Source of the DNA: Artemia franciscana
Lineage: Eukaryota > Arthropoda > Branchiopoda > Anostraca > Artemiidae
Reading direction: 5' to 3'
Assembly: GCF_032884065.1 (NCBI RefSeq)
Contig: NC_088867.1
Span: 22,264,281-22,328,280, forward strand
DNA: 64,000 nt
Under the pieces are notes generated by a model. It searched no databases. It was not told the DNA's origin and worked only from the letters and a program-made list of their open reading frames with translations. This document shows positions 44,990 to 57,489 of this stretch, one piece after another (the stretch's first letter is position 1; every line of letters begins with the position of its first letter). The translations under genes and the position numbers were made by a program.

Positions 44990-46245
44990 GTATATACATT
45001 CGTTTTTTAGTTTTGTTTTTCTCCTTTATTTTTTTCCTTTTTTTTTCTTTTTTAGTTTATTTAGATTTTTAGATTTTTTAGTTTTTTTATTAGTTTTTAG
45101 TTTTTTTTTCTTTTTAGTTTTTTTGTAGTTTTTACCTTCTTTTTAGTTTTGTTAATTTTTTTTTTTACTTATGTCCTGGTCGTCATTTATACTCCCTATG
45201 TCCCGGTGCTTTGTTGATTGCTAATCGAACATTCCTTTTGTCCTGGTCGCTTTCTCTTTGAGTGTCGTCATTTATTTTTTTCTTTTTTAGTTCTTTTAGT
45301 TTTTACCTTTTTTAGTTTTTTTTAGTTTTTTAGATGAAAATTTTTTTTAGTTTTTTCCTTTTTTTCTTTTTAGTTTTTTATTGGTTTTTACCTTTATGTT
45401 AGCTTATTTTTCAGTTTTTTCCTTTTTTTATTAGTTTTTAGTTTTTTTGTAGTTTTTGCCTTTTTTTAGTTTTTTCAGTTTTTTTTTAGTTTTTTATTGG
45501 TTTTTACCTTTATTTTAGCTTATTTTTCAGTTTTTTCCTTTTTTTTAGTTTTTTTTAGTTTTTAGTTTTTTTAGTTTTTTACCTTTTTTTAGTTTTTTTA
45601 GTTTTTTTTAGTTTTTTAGCTTTTTTATTTTTTTTATTAGTTTTTAGTTTTTTTTGTAGTTTTTGCCTTTTTTTTAGTTTTTTTAGTTTTTTAGCTTTTT
45701 TATTAGTTTTTAGTTTTTTTTGTAGTTTTTGCCTTTTTTTAGTTTGACAACTTATTTTTATATATATAGATAGTTTTTTTTTTTACTTATGTCCTGGTCG
45801 TCATTTATACTCCCTGTGTCCCGGTGCTTTGTTGATTGCTAATCGAACATTCCTTTTGTCCTGGTCGCTTTCTCTTTGAGTGTCGTCATTTATTAGTTTT
45901 TTCCTTTTTTTCTTTTTAGTTTTTTATTGGTTTTTACCTTTATTTTAGCTTATTTTTCAGTTTTTTCCTTTTTTTTAGTTTTTTTTTATTTTTTATTTTT
46001 TTTAGTTTTTTACCTTTTTTTAGTTTTTTTAGTTTTTTTAGTTTTTTAGCTTTTTTACTTTTTTTATTAGTTTTTAGTTTTTTTTTGTAGTTTTTGCCTT
46101 TTTTTAGTTTTTTCAGTTTTTTTTTTAGTTTTTTATTGGTTTTTACCTTTATAGTTTTTTTAGTTTTTTAGCTTTTTTATTTTTTTTATTAGTTTTTAGT
46201 TTTTTTTGTAGTTTTTGCCTTTTTTTAGTTTTTTCAGTTTTGACG
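44990..46245 (-). repeat. TTTTTTAG array inside Helitron copy 5
   Basis: It is the reverse complement of the CTAAAAAA array, about 1.2 kb, interrupted by two CCGGTGCTTTGTTGATTGCT / AATCGAACATTCC helicase-derived scraps (near 45205-45235 and 45820-45850) and by the internal 5' end at 45745-45770. Higher-order units with AGTTTTTGCCTTTTTTT recur roughly every 100-200 bp. Confidence 0.8.
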
Positions 46246-46328
46246 TCACCTGATCCAGTTTTTTCAGGTGACGTCACCTGACACATCCACACATCCACAG
46301 ACAGACAACTTATTTTTATATATATAGA
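46245..46328 (-). repeat. Helitron 5' module, copy 5
   Basis: On the minus strand it has the TC end, AAGTTGTCTGTCTGTGGATG, TGTGGATG, TCAGGTGACGTCACCTG and GATCAGGTGACGTCA. It confirms the boundary inferred at 8225. Confidence 0.8.
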
Positions 46329-47064
<736 letters not shown>

Positions 47065-47099
47065 ATGGCCACGAAAAAAAGTGGCGGGTGAGAAAAACA

Positions 47100-47268
47100 T
47101 TGGACTTCTATAATAGGGGTGGGATAAAGTATTTGGACAGCGCAAAGTTCGAACACAATTATAATTTCATAATATGCAGGATAACTGTAGCTAACACATT
47201 TTACATACAGACCCTGCTATGCTATTCTTTACCCCATCCCCCTAATGCATAAATTTATAGTCCAAATT
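47100..47268. mobile_element. Small repeat with TTGGACT ends, copy 2 of the 22.4-kb element
   Basis: In order: TTGGACTTCTATAATAGGGG, GGGATAAAGTATTTGGACAG, TTCATAATATG, GATAACTGTAGCTAACACAT, GACCCTGCTATGCTATTC and TTTACCCCATCCCCC, ending AATTTATAGTCCAA. The termini are inverted. It matches 22399-22584 word for word with about 25-30 percent divergence by eye. Confidence 0.65.
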
Positions 47269-48600
47269 ATGCAAGTTTAATACGTTCTGTCACCTGTCAC
47301 TTTTGTTAGGGCTATAAAACCGGTTTTCTTAGATCTTGCATTTAAATCAAGAACTTAAGCGTGTTCTGAATAATTAGCAAGTAGAAAGTTGTCTGTGTTT
47401 TGTTTTTATGACTAGTTTGACCAACCCCCTCCAACTTACGTTAATTCTTTGGTTTGTAAAATGTAAAAAATACATTCAACATAATACCGTCGATCTTTAT
47501 GAGTAGGGACAAAAAAAAGTTAAGCATTTGGTGTGCAAACTACCCACATCAACTAACTGTTGACTCTGGTATTTGGGGTTCTTTTCCTCGGCTTTCGGTT
47601 GAAATTGATACTGTCATCCGCTTAGCCAAAGGGATTACTCTGGGTAATGGATTCCTTCTACAAAACAAATTAAAAAGACCGCTTATCATCTTAATTAATT
47701 TGTTAGTGTAAAAAAGAGTAGAATTTAATTGGCGGTATTAAGCATGCATATGTATTTGGTTATTTGTATCTGTTTTCACTGTTTTATCACTTGCGAGTGT
47801 GAATTTTAGGTGTTTCATTTTACTCCTCTGTTTCCTGTGTAAAAGAATGCTTTTGAGAGTTTTGTGCGTGTTTTCATTACAGCTGCAGATGAAGGCAGTA
47901 CCTTGACCCGGGTAATATTGTGGGTCCCACTTGGTCCATTAATCCATCACCAAGTAAGAGAAGAGCTCAATTTTACTAAAAAGCTGCTCATGAATCTTTT
48001 GATATTGCAGAATCTTTGGTTTCGCTTAAACTGTCCGGTTTAATGCGCCAAAAGACTTTTTGGAAGAAGGTTTTTGGAGAAAGACGTTGTATTTATATTT
48101 ATGCTTCTGGGTGGCTATAGCCTCAGGGACATCACCTGATGAACAGCAGTATTTTCTCTTCATTCCAAAAAAAAAGGCCGTTTCTAGCCAAAATATTGTA
48201 TCAGCTTTTGTTGATTGCTGTCCATCTACACACGATCACTTCTGATCTTCTGTAGGTTATTGAATGTTCCCGCCACCTGGCTCAAGTTCAGTTTAATTTT
48301 TTCAGTTTTTATTGGAGAAAGAATCGTGTGAACTTATATGAATATCTAAAACAAAAAATACATGTACGATTTTGGACACCCATCCCTCTACTCGGTTGCA
48401 AGGAATACAAAAGACGTGTTTCATTAAAAAAAAGATCTGAACCCTTTTTCTCGTAAAATTTTACACCGGTGGAGGGTGCTGGCCTTTTTGTGGATCTTCA
48501 GATGGATTTAGGGCAACTCTTTTCTATCTTTTTTTTGCTAATCTTATGCTGCGATTTGTTGTCTTAATTTAGTTGTAAATATCGTCAGTATTCTTCTTGT
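47269..48600. other. Unassigned sequence
   Basis: No gene can be supported. 47880-48240 has several overlapping open frames of protein-like composition (LMRQKTFWKKV-like pieces), which may be a very old LINE, but no motif is convincing. Confidence 0.4.
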
Positions 48601-49380
48601 TTTTACTCACTATTACATTAATTACAATCATAAAAAAACAGTTTAAGAACGCGTGGGTATGTCCAAACAGATTTGGGGCTGGCCAACACAAAAATAGGCA
48701 CAGAAAGCCAAGAGGGCGAGCGAGTTCGTGCAACAAAAAAGATGAGTCCTTTGAATTACTTTACTTGACTTAATGCTCCTGCCGACATGCTTCCGGCGTC
48801 GAGAGTGATGCTACATGGTGCCTCCATTTAGACCGGTCTCTTGCAAGGATGTGGACGTCCTCCTGAATATTTGCCATGGCTAAGAAGGCACCTGTCGTGT
48901 CCTTCCATCTGGTTGGGGGACGACCTCTTGGGCGTTTCAGAGATGTCAGGATTTCTGTAGAGGTGAAAGGTGTTGCACTCTTTCACACGGGGCCTCAGGG
49001 GTGCTAGATGCAACTTGAAGAAGGCCAAGGGCGGGCTGGCTAACAGAGTCCAGGTTTAGAACTGAAGAGAAGTGATCCTTCCAGGCAGACAGTTGAGCGC
49101 TCTCGTTAGTGAGAATATTTCCATCATTAGATGCGACAGGGCCTAGGGTGGACGGCTTTCCATCTTTAAGATCTCGAAGGTGTTTGTATAGAGCGCACGT
49201 GTCACCCTTTCTGGCGGCCTCCTCGAGATCGGCGGCCTTTTTCTCGGCGAACAGCTTTCTGTCTCTGTGTATGAATTTGTTTCTTACGCCATTTAGACGT
49301 CTGTAGGTAACCATGTCCTTCGCTAGGCGTGCTTTGCGGTGTTGTTCAATAACATCAAGAGTTTCCTGCGATATTCAGGA
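48600..49380 (-). pseudogene. RTE-like LINE with internal deletion
   Basis: The minus-strand frame 49314-48946 encodes the pre-RT linker: NKFIHRDRKLFAEKKAADLE, ARKGDTCALYKHLRDLKDGK, PSTLGPVASNDGNILTN and AWKDHFSSVLNLDS. It then passes directly, without RT, to the extreme C-terminus: RPRGRPPTRWKDT and LARDRSKWRHHV (48930-48800). The whole reverse transcriptase (some 400 residues) is therefore missing between ~48985 and ~48960. The 3' UTR continues to ~48600 (TTTTTTGTTGCACGAACTCG and on). Deletion derivatives of this type can only be moved by a helper. Confidence 0.75.
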
Positions 49381-49489
49381 CCTTTTTTCAGGGCTTCAGA
49401 CGACCGATAGTACTTTCAGCCGAAAGCAATAAGCCATACTTGAATAGTTGCCATGCTTCTTCAGATTCTGAAGTTTGACCAAGACAGTA

Positions 49490-49812
49490 TCCTTTGAATG
49501 GATTAAATAAAAAAAATCAGGTTTTTTAACTGCAAGTGAGGAGCGACATTAAAACTTAAAACGAACAGAAATTATTCCATATATGAAAGGGTTGTCCCCT
49601 CCTCAACGCCTAGCTCTTTACGTTAAAGTTTGACTCTTTGTCACAACTCTACTTTAGAAAAACAATAAAAAAAAACTTTAGTGTTAAGATTGAGACGTTG
49701 AGGAAGGGACAACCCTTTCATATACGGAAAAATTTATGTTCGTTAAGTTTTAATGTCGCTCATTACTTGCAGTTGAAAACTTGTTTGTTTTTTTTTTAAT
49801 CCATTCAAAGGA
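49490..49812. mobile_element. Complete GGAGCGAC-family palindrome
   Basis: A 323-bp palindrome. The outer arms are CCTTTGAATGGATTAAA and TTTAATCCATTCAAAGG. Then come GTGAGGAGCGACATTAAAAC / GTTTTAATGTCGCTC-like words, and inner arms ATATGAAAGGGTTGTCCCCT / AGGGACAACCCTTTCATAT. The loop at 49640-49670 is unpaired. This is the most complete member in the window and defines the family as a foldback MITE. Confidence 0.75.
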
Positions 49813-49950
49813 CTCATCTTTTTTGTTGCACAAACTCTCTCAACTTCTTTGCTCTCTGTGCCTATTTTTGTGTTCGCCAGCCCGAAATATGTTTAGACAT
49901 ACCCAAGTGTTCTTAAACTACTTTTTTATGGTTGTAATTAATGTTCTCTG
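49795..49950 (+). repeat. RTE LINE 3' UTR fragment, opposite orientation
   Basis: Plus-strand words CAAAGGACTCATCTTTTTTG, TTGCACAAACTCTCTC, GTGCCTATTTTTGTGTTCGC, TAGACATACCCAAGTGTTCT and TATGGTTGTAATTAATGT match the minus-strand 3' UTR of the LINE at 48765-48600. The fragment lies in inverted orientation 1.1 kb away. Confidence 0.7.
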
Positions 49951-52135
49951 CATAAAGAGATGCATAGGAGGGTCCTCCTCTATAATTCTTCCCTCCAATT
50001 TTTTTTTTTTTTTATAGAGAAATTACTGATAGAAGACGCGGTATTTTGGATGTTTATACAAAAGATCACACTCTCTTTGAAGTTTAAGCCCACTCCTAAA
50101 AGAATCTGTCACTGTCCCCTGTTGAGGCTCTGCACCTGTGGGTGTCATCGATCCAATTCTTTAAAAACTTGGCCATCTTTGATGACTCCTGAACACCCTT
50201 GGTGTTTCAACACCAAATGGTGGGGATCGTAGAATTTGTTTCCCTTGTTAAAAGTATCAAGATGTTTGGTTAGATGTACAAAAGTAAACTGAATATTTCC
50301 GGGGGAAATACCGGAAATAAACCGAAGAGGTAAATAGAAACGCCTTCATCCTATAGACAAGATCCGTCTTTTAAAAACTTGGACCTTCTGTCTATTCTCT
50401 TTGACAGTTTTGAAATGAAACAGAAACTAGTGCCGCTTTCTTATCATAAACCTCTGTTGTTTCTTACATCATTTTTCCCATCCGGCGAGACAGCATTCCT
50501 ATCATTCTTCTCGATTTATTTATACGAATATTTTGATAATATTTATAATTCAAAATCAGAAAAAAAGTTTATCAAGCAATTTTGGTGAAATATTCGGCTC
50601 ATGTGGTGTAATATTGACGTGTCTGATCTTCACTGTGTCATAAGGCATGTTTGCCACCAGGGAGGGATGGAAACCGCATGGTGATTAGGAGGCCATTAAA
50701 AGGACGTATCAAACGAGAAAAATGTGGAATACCTCTATTTAAATCCTGGAGAAAGCAGTACTTCTGGCAACACTTGTCTTCCTTTATACGTTCTAAGACC
50801 ACATTGGCTATACATGACTTATGAAACAAAGAAAAGAAAAGATATAATAAATGAAAAATGAAATCAAATAGGTGAGAGAAAACGAGGATCTATGAGAACG
50901 AAAACAAGCAAATATTTCGACAAGCACCTCTGCCAAGTTGTCCTCGGTGCTTAGAAAAGACAAACAACAAAGACAAAATCTAACCTTTTGAAGTGAATTC
51001 TACAAGAAGAGAAAAGATATCCCTTTTGTGTCTTTCTGAGCACTGAGGACGACTTGCTGAGGGTCTTAGTCTAAATATTTGCTTGTTTTGTTTTCATGGT
51101 TTGCTACTGGCTGACAAAATTCTCGTTTTTTACACCTATTTTTTCATTTATTGTATCCTTTCCTTTCTTTGTTTCTTATTGTCTCCTTTTGGAAATTTTT
51201 CTGGAATCACTCTTGAGAAAAGCCGTGCTGTAGTGTCGATTAATAAGCCAAGTATATTAATTAGACAATTTAGAATATTAATTAGACTTAAACAAAATAA
51301 GAGAACGTACAAATATTGGGGCTTTAATCTGAAGATAGTATTTACAAACAATAAGCAATATTCAGTCAATTTTAACATTCTTTTCATCGACTATTTTTGA
51401 AGTGTTTGCTTGTGAGGTAAATAATCTTGACCCCTCCCCAAGGCCATACTCAGAAGGGGGTTACTGGGTTTGGATCTACTCGAAATTTTGTATGGTTTGT
51501 AAAATAATTGATGTGTTTTTTAAAGTTTTTTGTACCCCCCCCCCGAAAAAATTAAATATTCCCTCCCCAAAATACCCCACCACTGAACAAAATTATGGGT
51601 ACATCCTTGCCTTCTTCCCATCATGGCACTTTACACAAGCAAGAAAAGAAGAGCTTCCGAAATTTCTAAAAATAAGTTAGTTAACTTAATTTCCGTTAGT
51701 ATGACAGGCACATTTTAAAAGACAAAATTTCTATCAAAGGAAGGGTCAGATGCTCAAAACATTAATTTCTATTTACTGATGTTCATATGTTCTTGCATAT
51801 TAATATGGACCCCCCCCCCGTCTGTGAATTCATATTATGACGCGTCATCCAGCCTGTTTTGATGTAAAATTTTCAACGTTACCAGACCTTTGTCAGGCTA
51901 AATTATTCGTTCATCCTCTGCTAAAAAAAAAAAATTAATTAAATAACCAAACATGGGAAAAGGTGACAGATTTTAGGTGGCCAGGGGCCTTTTCTAAATG
52001 CTCTGAGCAGTTTTCGTTTGTGAACTGTCAATGAAAAATAGAAATGGAAGACCTGCCTGCATTAAACATACAATTTATTATGTACAAAAATATATCATCT
52101 GAACTATGTATTTCACACAAGAACTGACATGTTGT
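49951..52135. other. Unassigned sequence
   Basis: No gene recognised. A fragment resembling the AAGGCCG repeat lies at 51424-51560 (CCCTCCCCAAGGCCATACTC and a C-run at 51535-51544). A poly-C tract lies at 51810-51819. Open frames here have no supporting features. Confidence 0.4.
51424..51560. repeat. Weak relative of the AAGGCCG dispersed repeat
   Basis: It shares CAAGGCC-TACTCAG-AGGGGG, GAAATTTTGTATGGTTTGTA and the TTTTTTAAAGTTTTTTG then C-run ending with the copy at 1940. More diverged than the 55.5-kb copy. Confidence 0.4.
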
Positions 52136-52240
<105 letters not shown>

Positions 52241-52472
52241 TACGAAATTCTTTTCTTAACTAGGGGAATAATCCTCTATTCCGCTTCGTTATAGCTACAA
52301 TAATGGGGGCATATATCCTGATAAGGTAGATGCCTCTGGCTTGGAGAACGAAATCACAAGATAAAGAAATTTAGTAATTAAGCGTTGTCAAAAGTCGCTT
52401 GTCACAATGACACATAAAGCAACACAATAAATTTATTTGTGGTAGCCTATTGGCTGAGTTATCCATAAATTG

Positions 52473-53110
52473 AATGATAACTTTTCTGTTATATTATACA
52501 ATGTGATATGATGTGATTTTCTGTGATATGTGAAAATGATAACTTTTCTGTTATATTATACAATGTGATATGATGTGATTTTCTGTGATATGTGAAAATG
52601 ATAACTTTTCTGTTATATTATACAATGTGATATGATGTGATTTTCTGTGATATGTGAAAATGATAACTTTTCTGTTATATTATACAATGTGATATGATGT
52701 GATTTTCTGTGATATGTGAAAATGATAACTTTTCTGTTATATTATACAATGTGATATGATGTGATTTTCTGTGATATGTGAAAATGATAACTTTTCTGTT
52801 ATATTATACAATGTGATATGATGTGATTTTCTGTGATATGTGAAAATGATAACTTTTCTGTTATATTATACAATGTGATATGATGTGATTTTCTATGATA
52901 TGTGAAAATGATAACTTTTCTGTTATATTATACAATGTGATATGATGTGATTTTCTGTGATATGTGAAAATGATAACTTTTCTGTTATATTATACAATGT
53001 GATATGATGTGATTTTCTGTGATATGTGAAAATGATAACTTTTCTGTTATATTATACAATGTGATATGATGTGATTTTCCGTGATATGTGAAAATGATAA
53101 CTTTTCTGTT
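52473..53110 (+). repeat. 62-bp satellite, about ten units
   Basis: The unit starts AATGATAACTTTTCTGTTAT, continues ATTATACAATGTGATATGAT and closes GTGATTTTCTGTGATATGTG plus AA. It repeats ten times with a fixed 62-base period and only two visible substitutions (CTATGATATG near 52890 and CCGTGATATG near 53080). The array ends inside CTTTTCTGTTTTTCTG. The near identity of the units shows recent expansion or homogenisation. Confidence 0.95.
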
Positions 53111-54844
53111 TTTCTGTCTGCTTCAGGTTGTTCGTCATGGGTGACGAAACTCGGATTTGATGATGGGGAAAAAGTAATTAATTTGTTGAAACAACCTAGA
53201 GCAAAGCATCCCCTATAGACAAGCGATATTATTGCGTGTTTTGAATTTGACTCGGCTATTTATTGGAATTTTTAGTTCGTTTTGAGTTTCATTTATTTAC
53301 TGTTAGTGATTTATGGTAGTTTTACGCTTGGAAGATTATTTGACTTTAGTTTTTCTCATTCTTGGCTTAATGGAGAGCTATTTACTTTTCAATGAAAAAC
53401 TTGTCTTGTGGAAAAAGTTTTTTAAATTAATTTCTGTTCGTTTTTTATTGAGATAGTCTTTTTCTTTTACAAAAAAAAATTGTACATCTTTTCAGTTTTC
53501 TTCTATAAGAATCCGCAGTATGGGTTGCTATTTGTCTTTTGGAGAAACTTTTTCAAGAATTTTTAATCCCGACAAAAACAATATTTTTAAATTTAATTGT
53601 GTAGCTTCTGAAGATGGCCTGAAAAATAAAACTTAATATCATTCCCAAAAGATTTTATCTATGCTGTTTGACAACCTTGGTACACTTACACTCTTTTATT
53701 TATTTAAATTGTAAGAACAGAAGTAGTAATAGAAGTATCTCCAAAAGTTTCATCTTTAATACCCCCAGTCGTTCTCGATATTTTGCTGAGGTGTCTTATT
53801 GGCAACCATTTAACACAATGCCTTTTGATTTATTTTTAGAGCAAAGTTTAGTTTTTAAAGTATGATGGGCCAAATGCATAGTTGTGGGTGTTGACATGCC
53901 TATACCCCTAAAGACAAAATGGCTGTCTCGTAATTTTGACTGGATGCGTTTGGAAAAATGAATGAGCTTGAGAGAAGGGCTGCTTGCACTCCAATCTCTT
54001 GTTATTCTTAGAAAGAGCACCAGACACTCGCAATTGGAGTACAAGGGAGAGGACTTCCCCCTTGATATATCTAATAAAAACATTTTAAACAATTAAATAC
54101 AAAGTAAAAACATTTTAAATGTATTTTGTTTTCTGTAAGGTGCAAATTATGTTCTTGTCTTGAGAAAGGATGGCGGTTGTGAGCCCTACTCATGTTAATT
54201 TTTGCTCGTTTTGACTTTGACTCGGTTATTTATTGTGTGATTTAAATAAAAAAATATTTTTAAAATGGTTTTAGTTTTTGACTTTAATATTCTATTCTGT
54301 TAATTGCTCCAAAGTCGTCTATTCCATATTCCAGGTACACCTAGAATATTTTTTGGGCAGGGGCCTTCTGGGGGTAATAACGATAATGAGTTTTATTTGT
54401 TAACTTTAGTAAGGAATATCGAAAAGTTTAAGACAATAAAAGATTTTTTTATTGTTGCGGCATTGCTATTTTATGGGAATCAATGTAACTTGAATATGAT
54501 CTCAGGAGAGTCCAAACTCTGAGCCCCCCCCCGTCCTAAGTACGTTCTTGCCGTATTTAATGTCTTATTGGGCAGAAAAATTTAAATCTAAGCACTTTTG
54601 ACTAAGATCAGTTAAGCATTATGACTAAGAACAGAATGATAATCCAAGGGGATTGTTGTAAGATCAAAGAAGTAAGATGCAAGTAAATTTGGGTTAGACA
54701 AAAAGGGATTTATTTTGAATTATTAGCTAAGTTTGTCACTTCTCTGGTTAAAGATTGGCTAACAAGTTAACATCTTTTGATTGTGGGGAATTCCCTCGAC
54801 TCACAACGGCTCAAAACTAAATTTGATGTCTTTTGTAATCAAAC
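53111..54844. other. Unassigned sequence
   Basis: No gene or known repeat is recognised, apart from words such as TTTCTGTTCGTTTTTTATTG near 53430 that hint at the GGAGCGAC family. Confidence 0.4.
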
Positions 54845-55513
54845 ACTTTTTCGTAACGAGCTGTAAGTAAGGAGCGACTCGGCCCATTATTAACCGGAAC
54901 TCTAGAAAAGACAATCTTGATAATAATAGATAAGTCAAAAGAATTGGATTATTTTTTTTTTTGCCGATTCCTAAATAAGATTCATTGACCTTAATGTTAC
55001 CCATGAAAAGCAACGATCCTATGAAAATTTACCTGATTTTCGAAAAAGGGGGGAAACCTGCGCCAAAAGTCAAGAAATGTTATTGAAAATTGCGCAATCA
55101 GTTTAAGCGCTCGTCTTTAAAAATGTGGAATTCCGTATTTTTGCCAGGAGAAAGATTACGGTTGCATGTCTATTATTATTTTTTTTTCTTTGTTCATCCC
55201 AGGGGTGATCGTATAAAACTAATGGTCGTATAGGATTGGGAGAATGCTCATCTCAATGGAAACTAAAAGTTCTAGTGCCCTTTTTGAGTGATCCGAAATG
55301 GAAAAAATATTATGTATATGAAGGGGGTTGTCCTGCTCTTCACGCTAAAGATCAGCTTTTTTCCCAATTATTTAAGAACGACTCCTGAAATACAACGGTC
55401 TTTTAATTAGAATCATAGCGTGAAGAGCGGGGTCTAGAGGAGGACATAGCCCCCCTCATATTCAGAATAAAATCTGTTCGTTTGAAGTTATAATGTTAAT
55501 CCTTATTTTCATT
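54845..55513. repeat. GGAGCGAC-family copy with stem-loop
   Basis: It begins CGAGCTGTAAGTAAGGAGCG ACTCGGCCCA, runs through the reversed long block (GGTGATCGTATAAAACTAAT, GAGAATGCTCATCTC), and then holds a stem-loop: GTATATGAAGGGGGTTGTCC, CTCTTCACGCTAAAG / TAGCGTGAAGAGCGGG, GACATAGCCCCCCTCATAT (about 55315-55470). Non-coding. Confidence 0.7.
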
Positions 55514-55680
55514 CAAGGCCGTATCCAGGGGAGGGTTAGGGGGTTTTAAATTCCTCCCTCCTCTCCGAAATGTTTATCCAACTCGTTAAAACGTGACAAA
55601 AATGAATATAAACAAATGTTTATTGCGTTTAAGGTTTTTTCGACCCCTCCCTATGAAAAAATCCTTTTTCTACTTTTGTG
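55514..55680. repeat. Dispersed AAGGCCG repeat, copy 2
   Basis: CAAGGCCGTATCCAGGGG, CTCCGAAATGTTTATCC, CGTGACAAAAATGAATATAA and the TTTTTTCGACCCCTCCC end correspond word for word to 1940-2090. Confidence 0.65.
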
Positions 55681-56282
55681 TTGACTCCGAATAAATAAAA
55701 TTCATTAGTTTTAAATTAATTTGCTGAATTGATGCTTATTTTCAATATCTTAATACTTGTGCAATTTTTTTAACCACTAAAACTTCATCTCGAACATTAC
55801 TAGTTCGAGATCAAGTTGTTCGAGATCGAGTCGTCCGTTTTCTCATCTCACTGTAACACTTGCATAGAGTTTGAATGTAATGAGAGATTTAATCCCTTTA
55901 ATTCCACATATTTTGGTGTTGAGTACATTCTTGCGAAAGTTTTTGGTATAAAAACTTCGTTGCCCCCCCCCCCCAAAAAAAAAAAACCTTTTTAGTACCT
56001 TTCACGGTGATGAAATTTGTGACCCCTCAAAACAAAGAATTGACAGTTATTTCTGGAATAATTATTCACTTTTTTCTGGATATTTTAATCAACAGTCTAT
56101 TTAATTATAAATTCCATCATCTAACGCACTTCCAAAATTATAAACTTGAATTAACTCAGTAAACTCATGTAACTCAGTTAACTCTGACTTTGGTATTTAA
56201 GAATATTTTCCAAATTTAAATTACTCTCGTCATGCGGGAAAAGTTTTCACGGGGTTTGAGGAGAATTTCCATATTAAAATGA
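55681..56282. other. Unassigned sequence
   Basis: No feature beyond a C-run/A-run junction at 55964-55986 and a short CGAGATCGAGTCG-type dyad near 55800-55835. Confidence 0.4.
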
Positions 56283-56430
56283 ATCAATGAATCAATCAAT
56301 TTATTTATAAACCCATCTACAAAAAAAAAAATGGCGGAACGCCCTTAAGATGGAGCAATAAGAGAAAAAAAATAAAAAAAGCTACAAATAAATACAAATC
56401 AACACAAACAAACAATTAAATAAGTAATTC
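56283..56430 (-). repeat. LINE 3'-end fragment
   Basis: CAATCAATTTATTTATAAAC followed by an A-rich stretch with repeated ACAAA words resembles the 3' UTR and tail of the LINE at 35040 (AATAATTTATTTATAACCCA). Only the last ~140 bp seem present, a typical extreme 5' truncation. Confidence 0.4.
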
Positions 56431-56919
56431 TGACCATGGGTGAGACACTATCGACATAGAAGAACGAAAATATATCTTTTTCGACTCTTTGCAAATGTAT
56501 GTCTAATCAAAAGAAATAATTGGGTAACTGCATATGAGTGAAAAAGGCCTTAATTCAGAGGAGAAGATCCATTTAGTGTTTTTAGTCCTGAATTTTGAGT
56601 GCTTTGTATTTCATTTTCCTATTTTGTATTTGTGCTAAGGTCTTCTAGCTTTGAATACATTTATTTATCTATTATCACTATAATATTTTTGAAAAAAATC
56701 TTAATTTCATGAAGAAAGTAAAATTCTAATCATTGTGGTGTTCCAGTGCTGAAAGCCAGTTTTCTAGACATTACTTTTTGCTTCCCTACAAATGCTCCAT
56801 TAGAATACTCCATAGAAAGGAATCAACTTGTCATTCTTATAAAGAGGACTATGCAAAAGTAAAAGACACCAATTAAAAGAAAAAACTGCTAAAATTAGCT
56901 CATGTGCAAAAACCCGTAG

Positions 56920-57395
56920 TCGCATCCGTAATTTAGGATTATAATAGGATTATAATTTAGGATCTTTTGGAATAGCTTTTGAATATAGCTAGGACTTATA
57001 TACCATTAGCTAGTACTAATATACCAGTTTGGATGCATGGAGTAGAAATGGAAATACAAAATGTCTCACGTTGCATGAAATTAAAGAAAAAAAACAACTG
57101 AATTCCAGAAAACCTGAGTGTGGGAATGACGAGAAAAAGCCCAGTTGCTACAAACCCCAGTTGTACAAACAATTTTGCATGATATCTTTTTGAATAGCTT
57201 TTGAATATAGCTAGGACTTATATACCATTAGTATATACCATTAATATATAAGTGAAAACTTACATGTTAAAAATCACCATAAAAATGCAATTCTTTTGGT
57301 ATATCTATTGGTATCAATATTCTCGTTTTTTATACTTCCGGTTACTATTGAGCCTGGTCACTCCGTATCTTAGTCGCATCCGTAATTTAGGATTT
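56920..57395 (+). repeat. Local direct duplications
   Basis: GAATAGCTTTTGAATATAGC followed by TAGGACTTATATACCATTAG occurs at about 56971 and 57193. AGTCGCATCCGTAATTTAGG occurs at 56919 and 57371. The segment 57285-57365 (ATTCTTTTGGTATATCTATT, GGTTACTATTGAGCCTGGTC) matches the centre of the GGAGCGAC inverted pair at 26000-26070. Confidence 0.6.
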
Positions 57396-57489
57396 CGTTG
57401 TATCAGCCGGATTGTTGTTAGTTTTTATTTTCGTTAACTTGATAATATCTTATAAATTTTACTTTCATTAACGATAGGTCATTGACACG

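Larger units (their letters stand above)
44475..46328 (-). mobile_element. Helitron copy 5, both termini present
   Basis: On the minus strand the element starts TCTATATATATAAAAATAAG (46328 downward) and ends in CTAG (44478-44475). The flanking bases are A before TC and T after CTAG, exactly the A/T insertion rule. Going from its 3' end inward: two complete hairpins (44481-44509 and the next), the TACGCGCC block, a very short internal (TA)n (44634-44646), the helicase remnant (44845-44652), the minisatellite (44850-44985), and a T-rich array. It holds a second, internal copy of the TC 5' end at 45770, so it carries two 5' halves in tandem. Non-autonomous. Confidence 0.85.

Noticed and set aside
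47880-48245. Possible decayed LINE
   Set aside because: Fragments look protein-like but no endonuclease or RT motif could be read in order.
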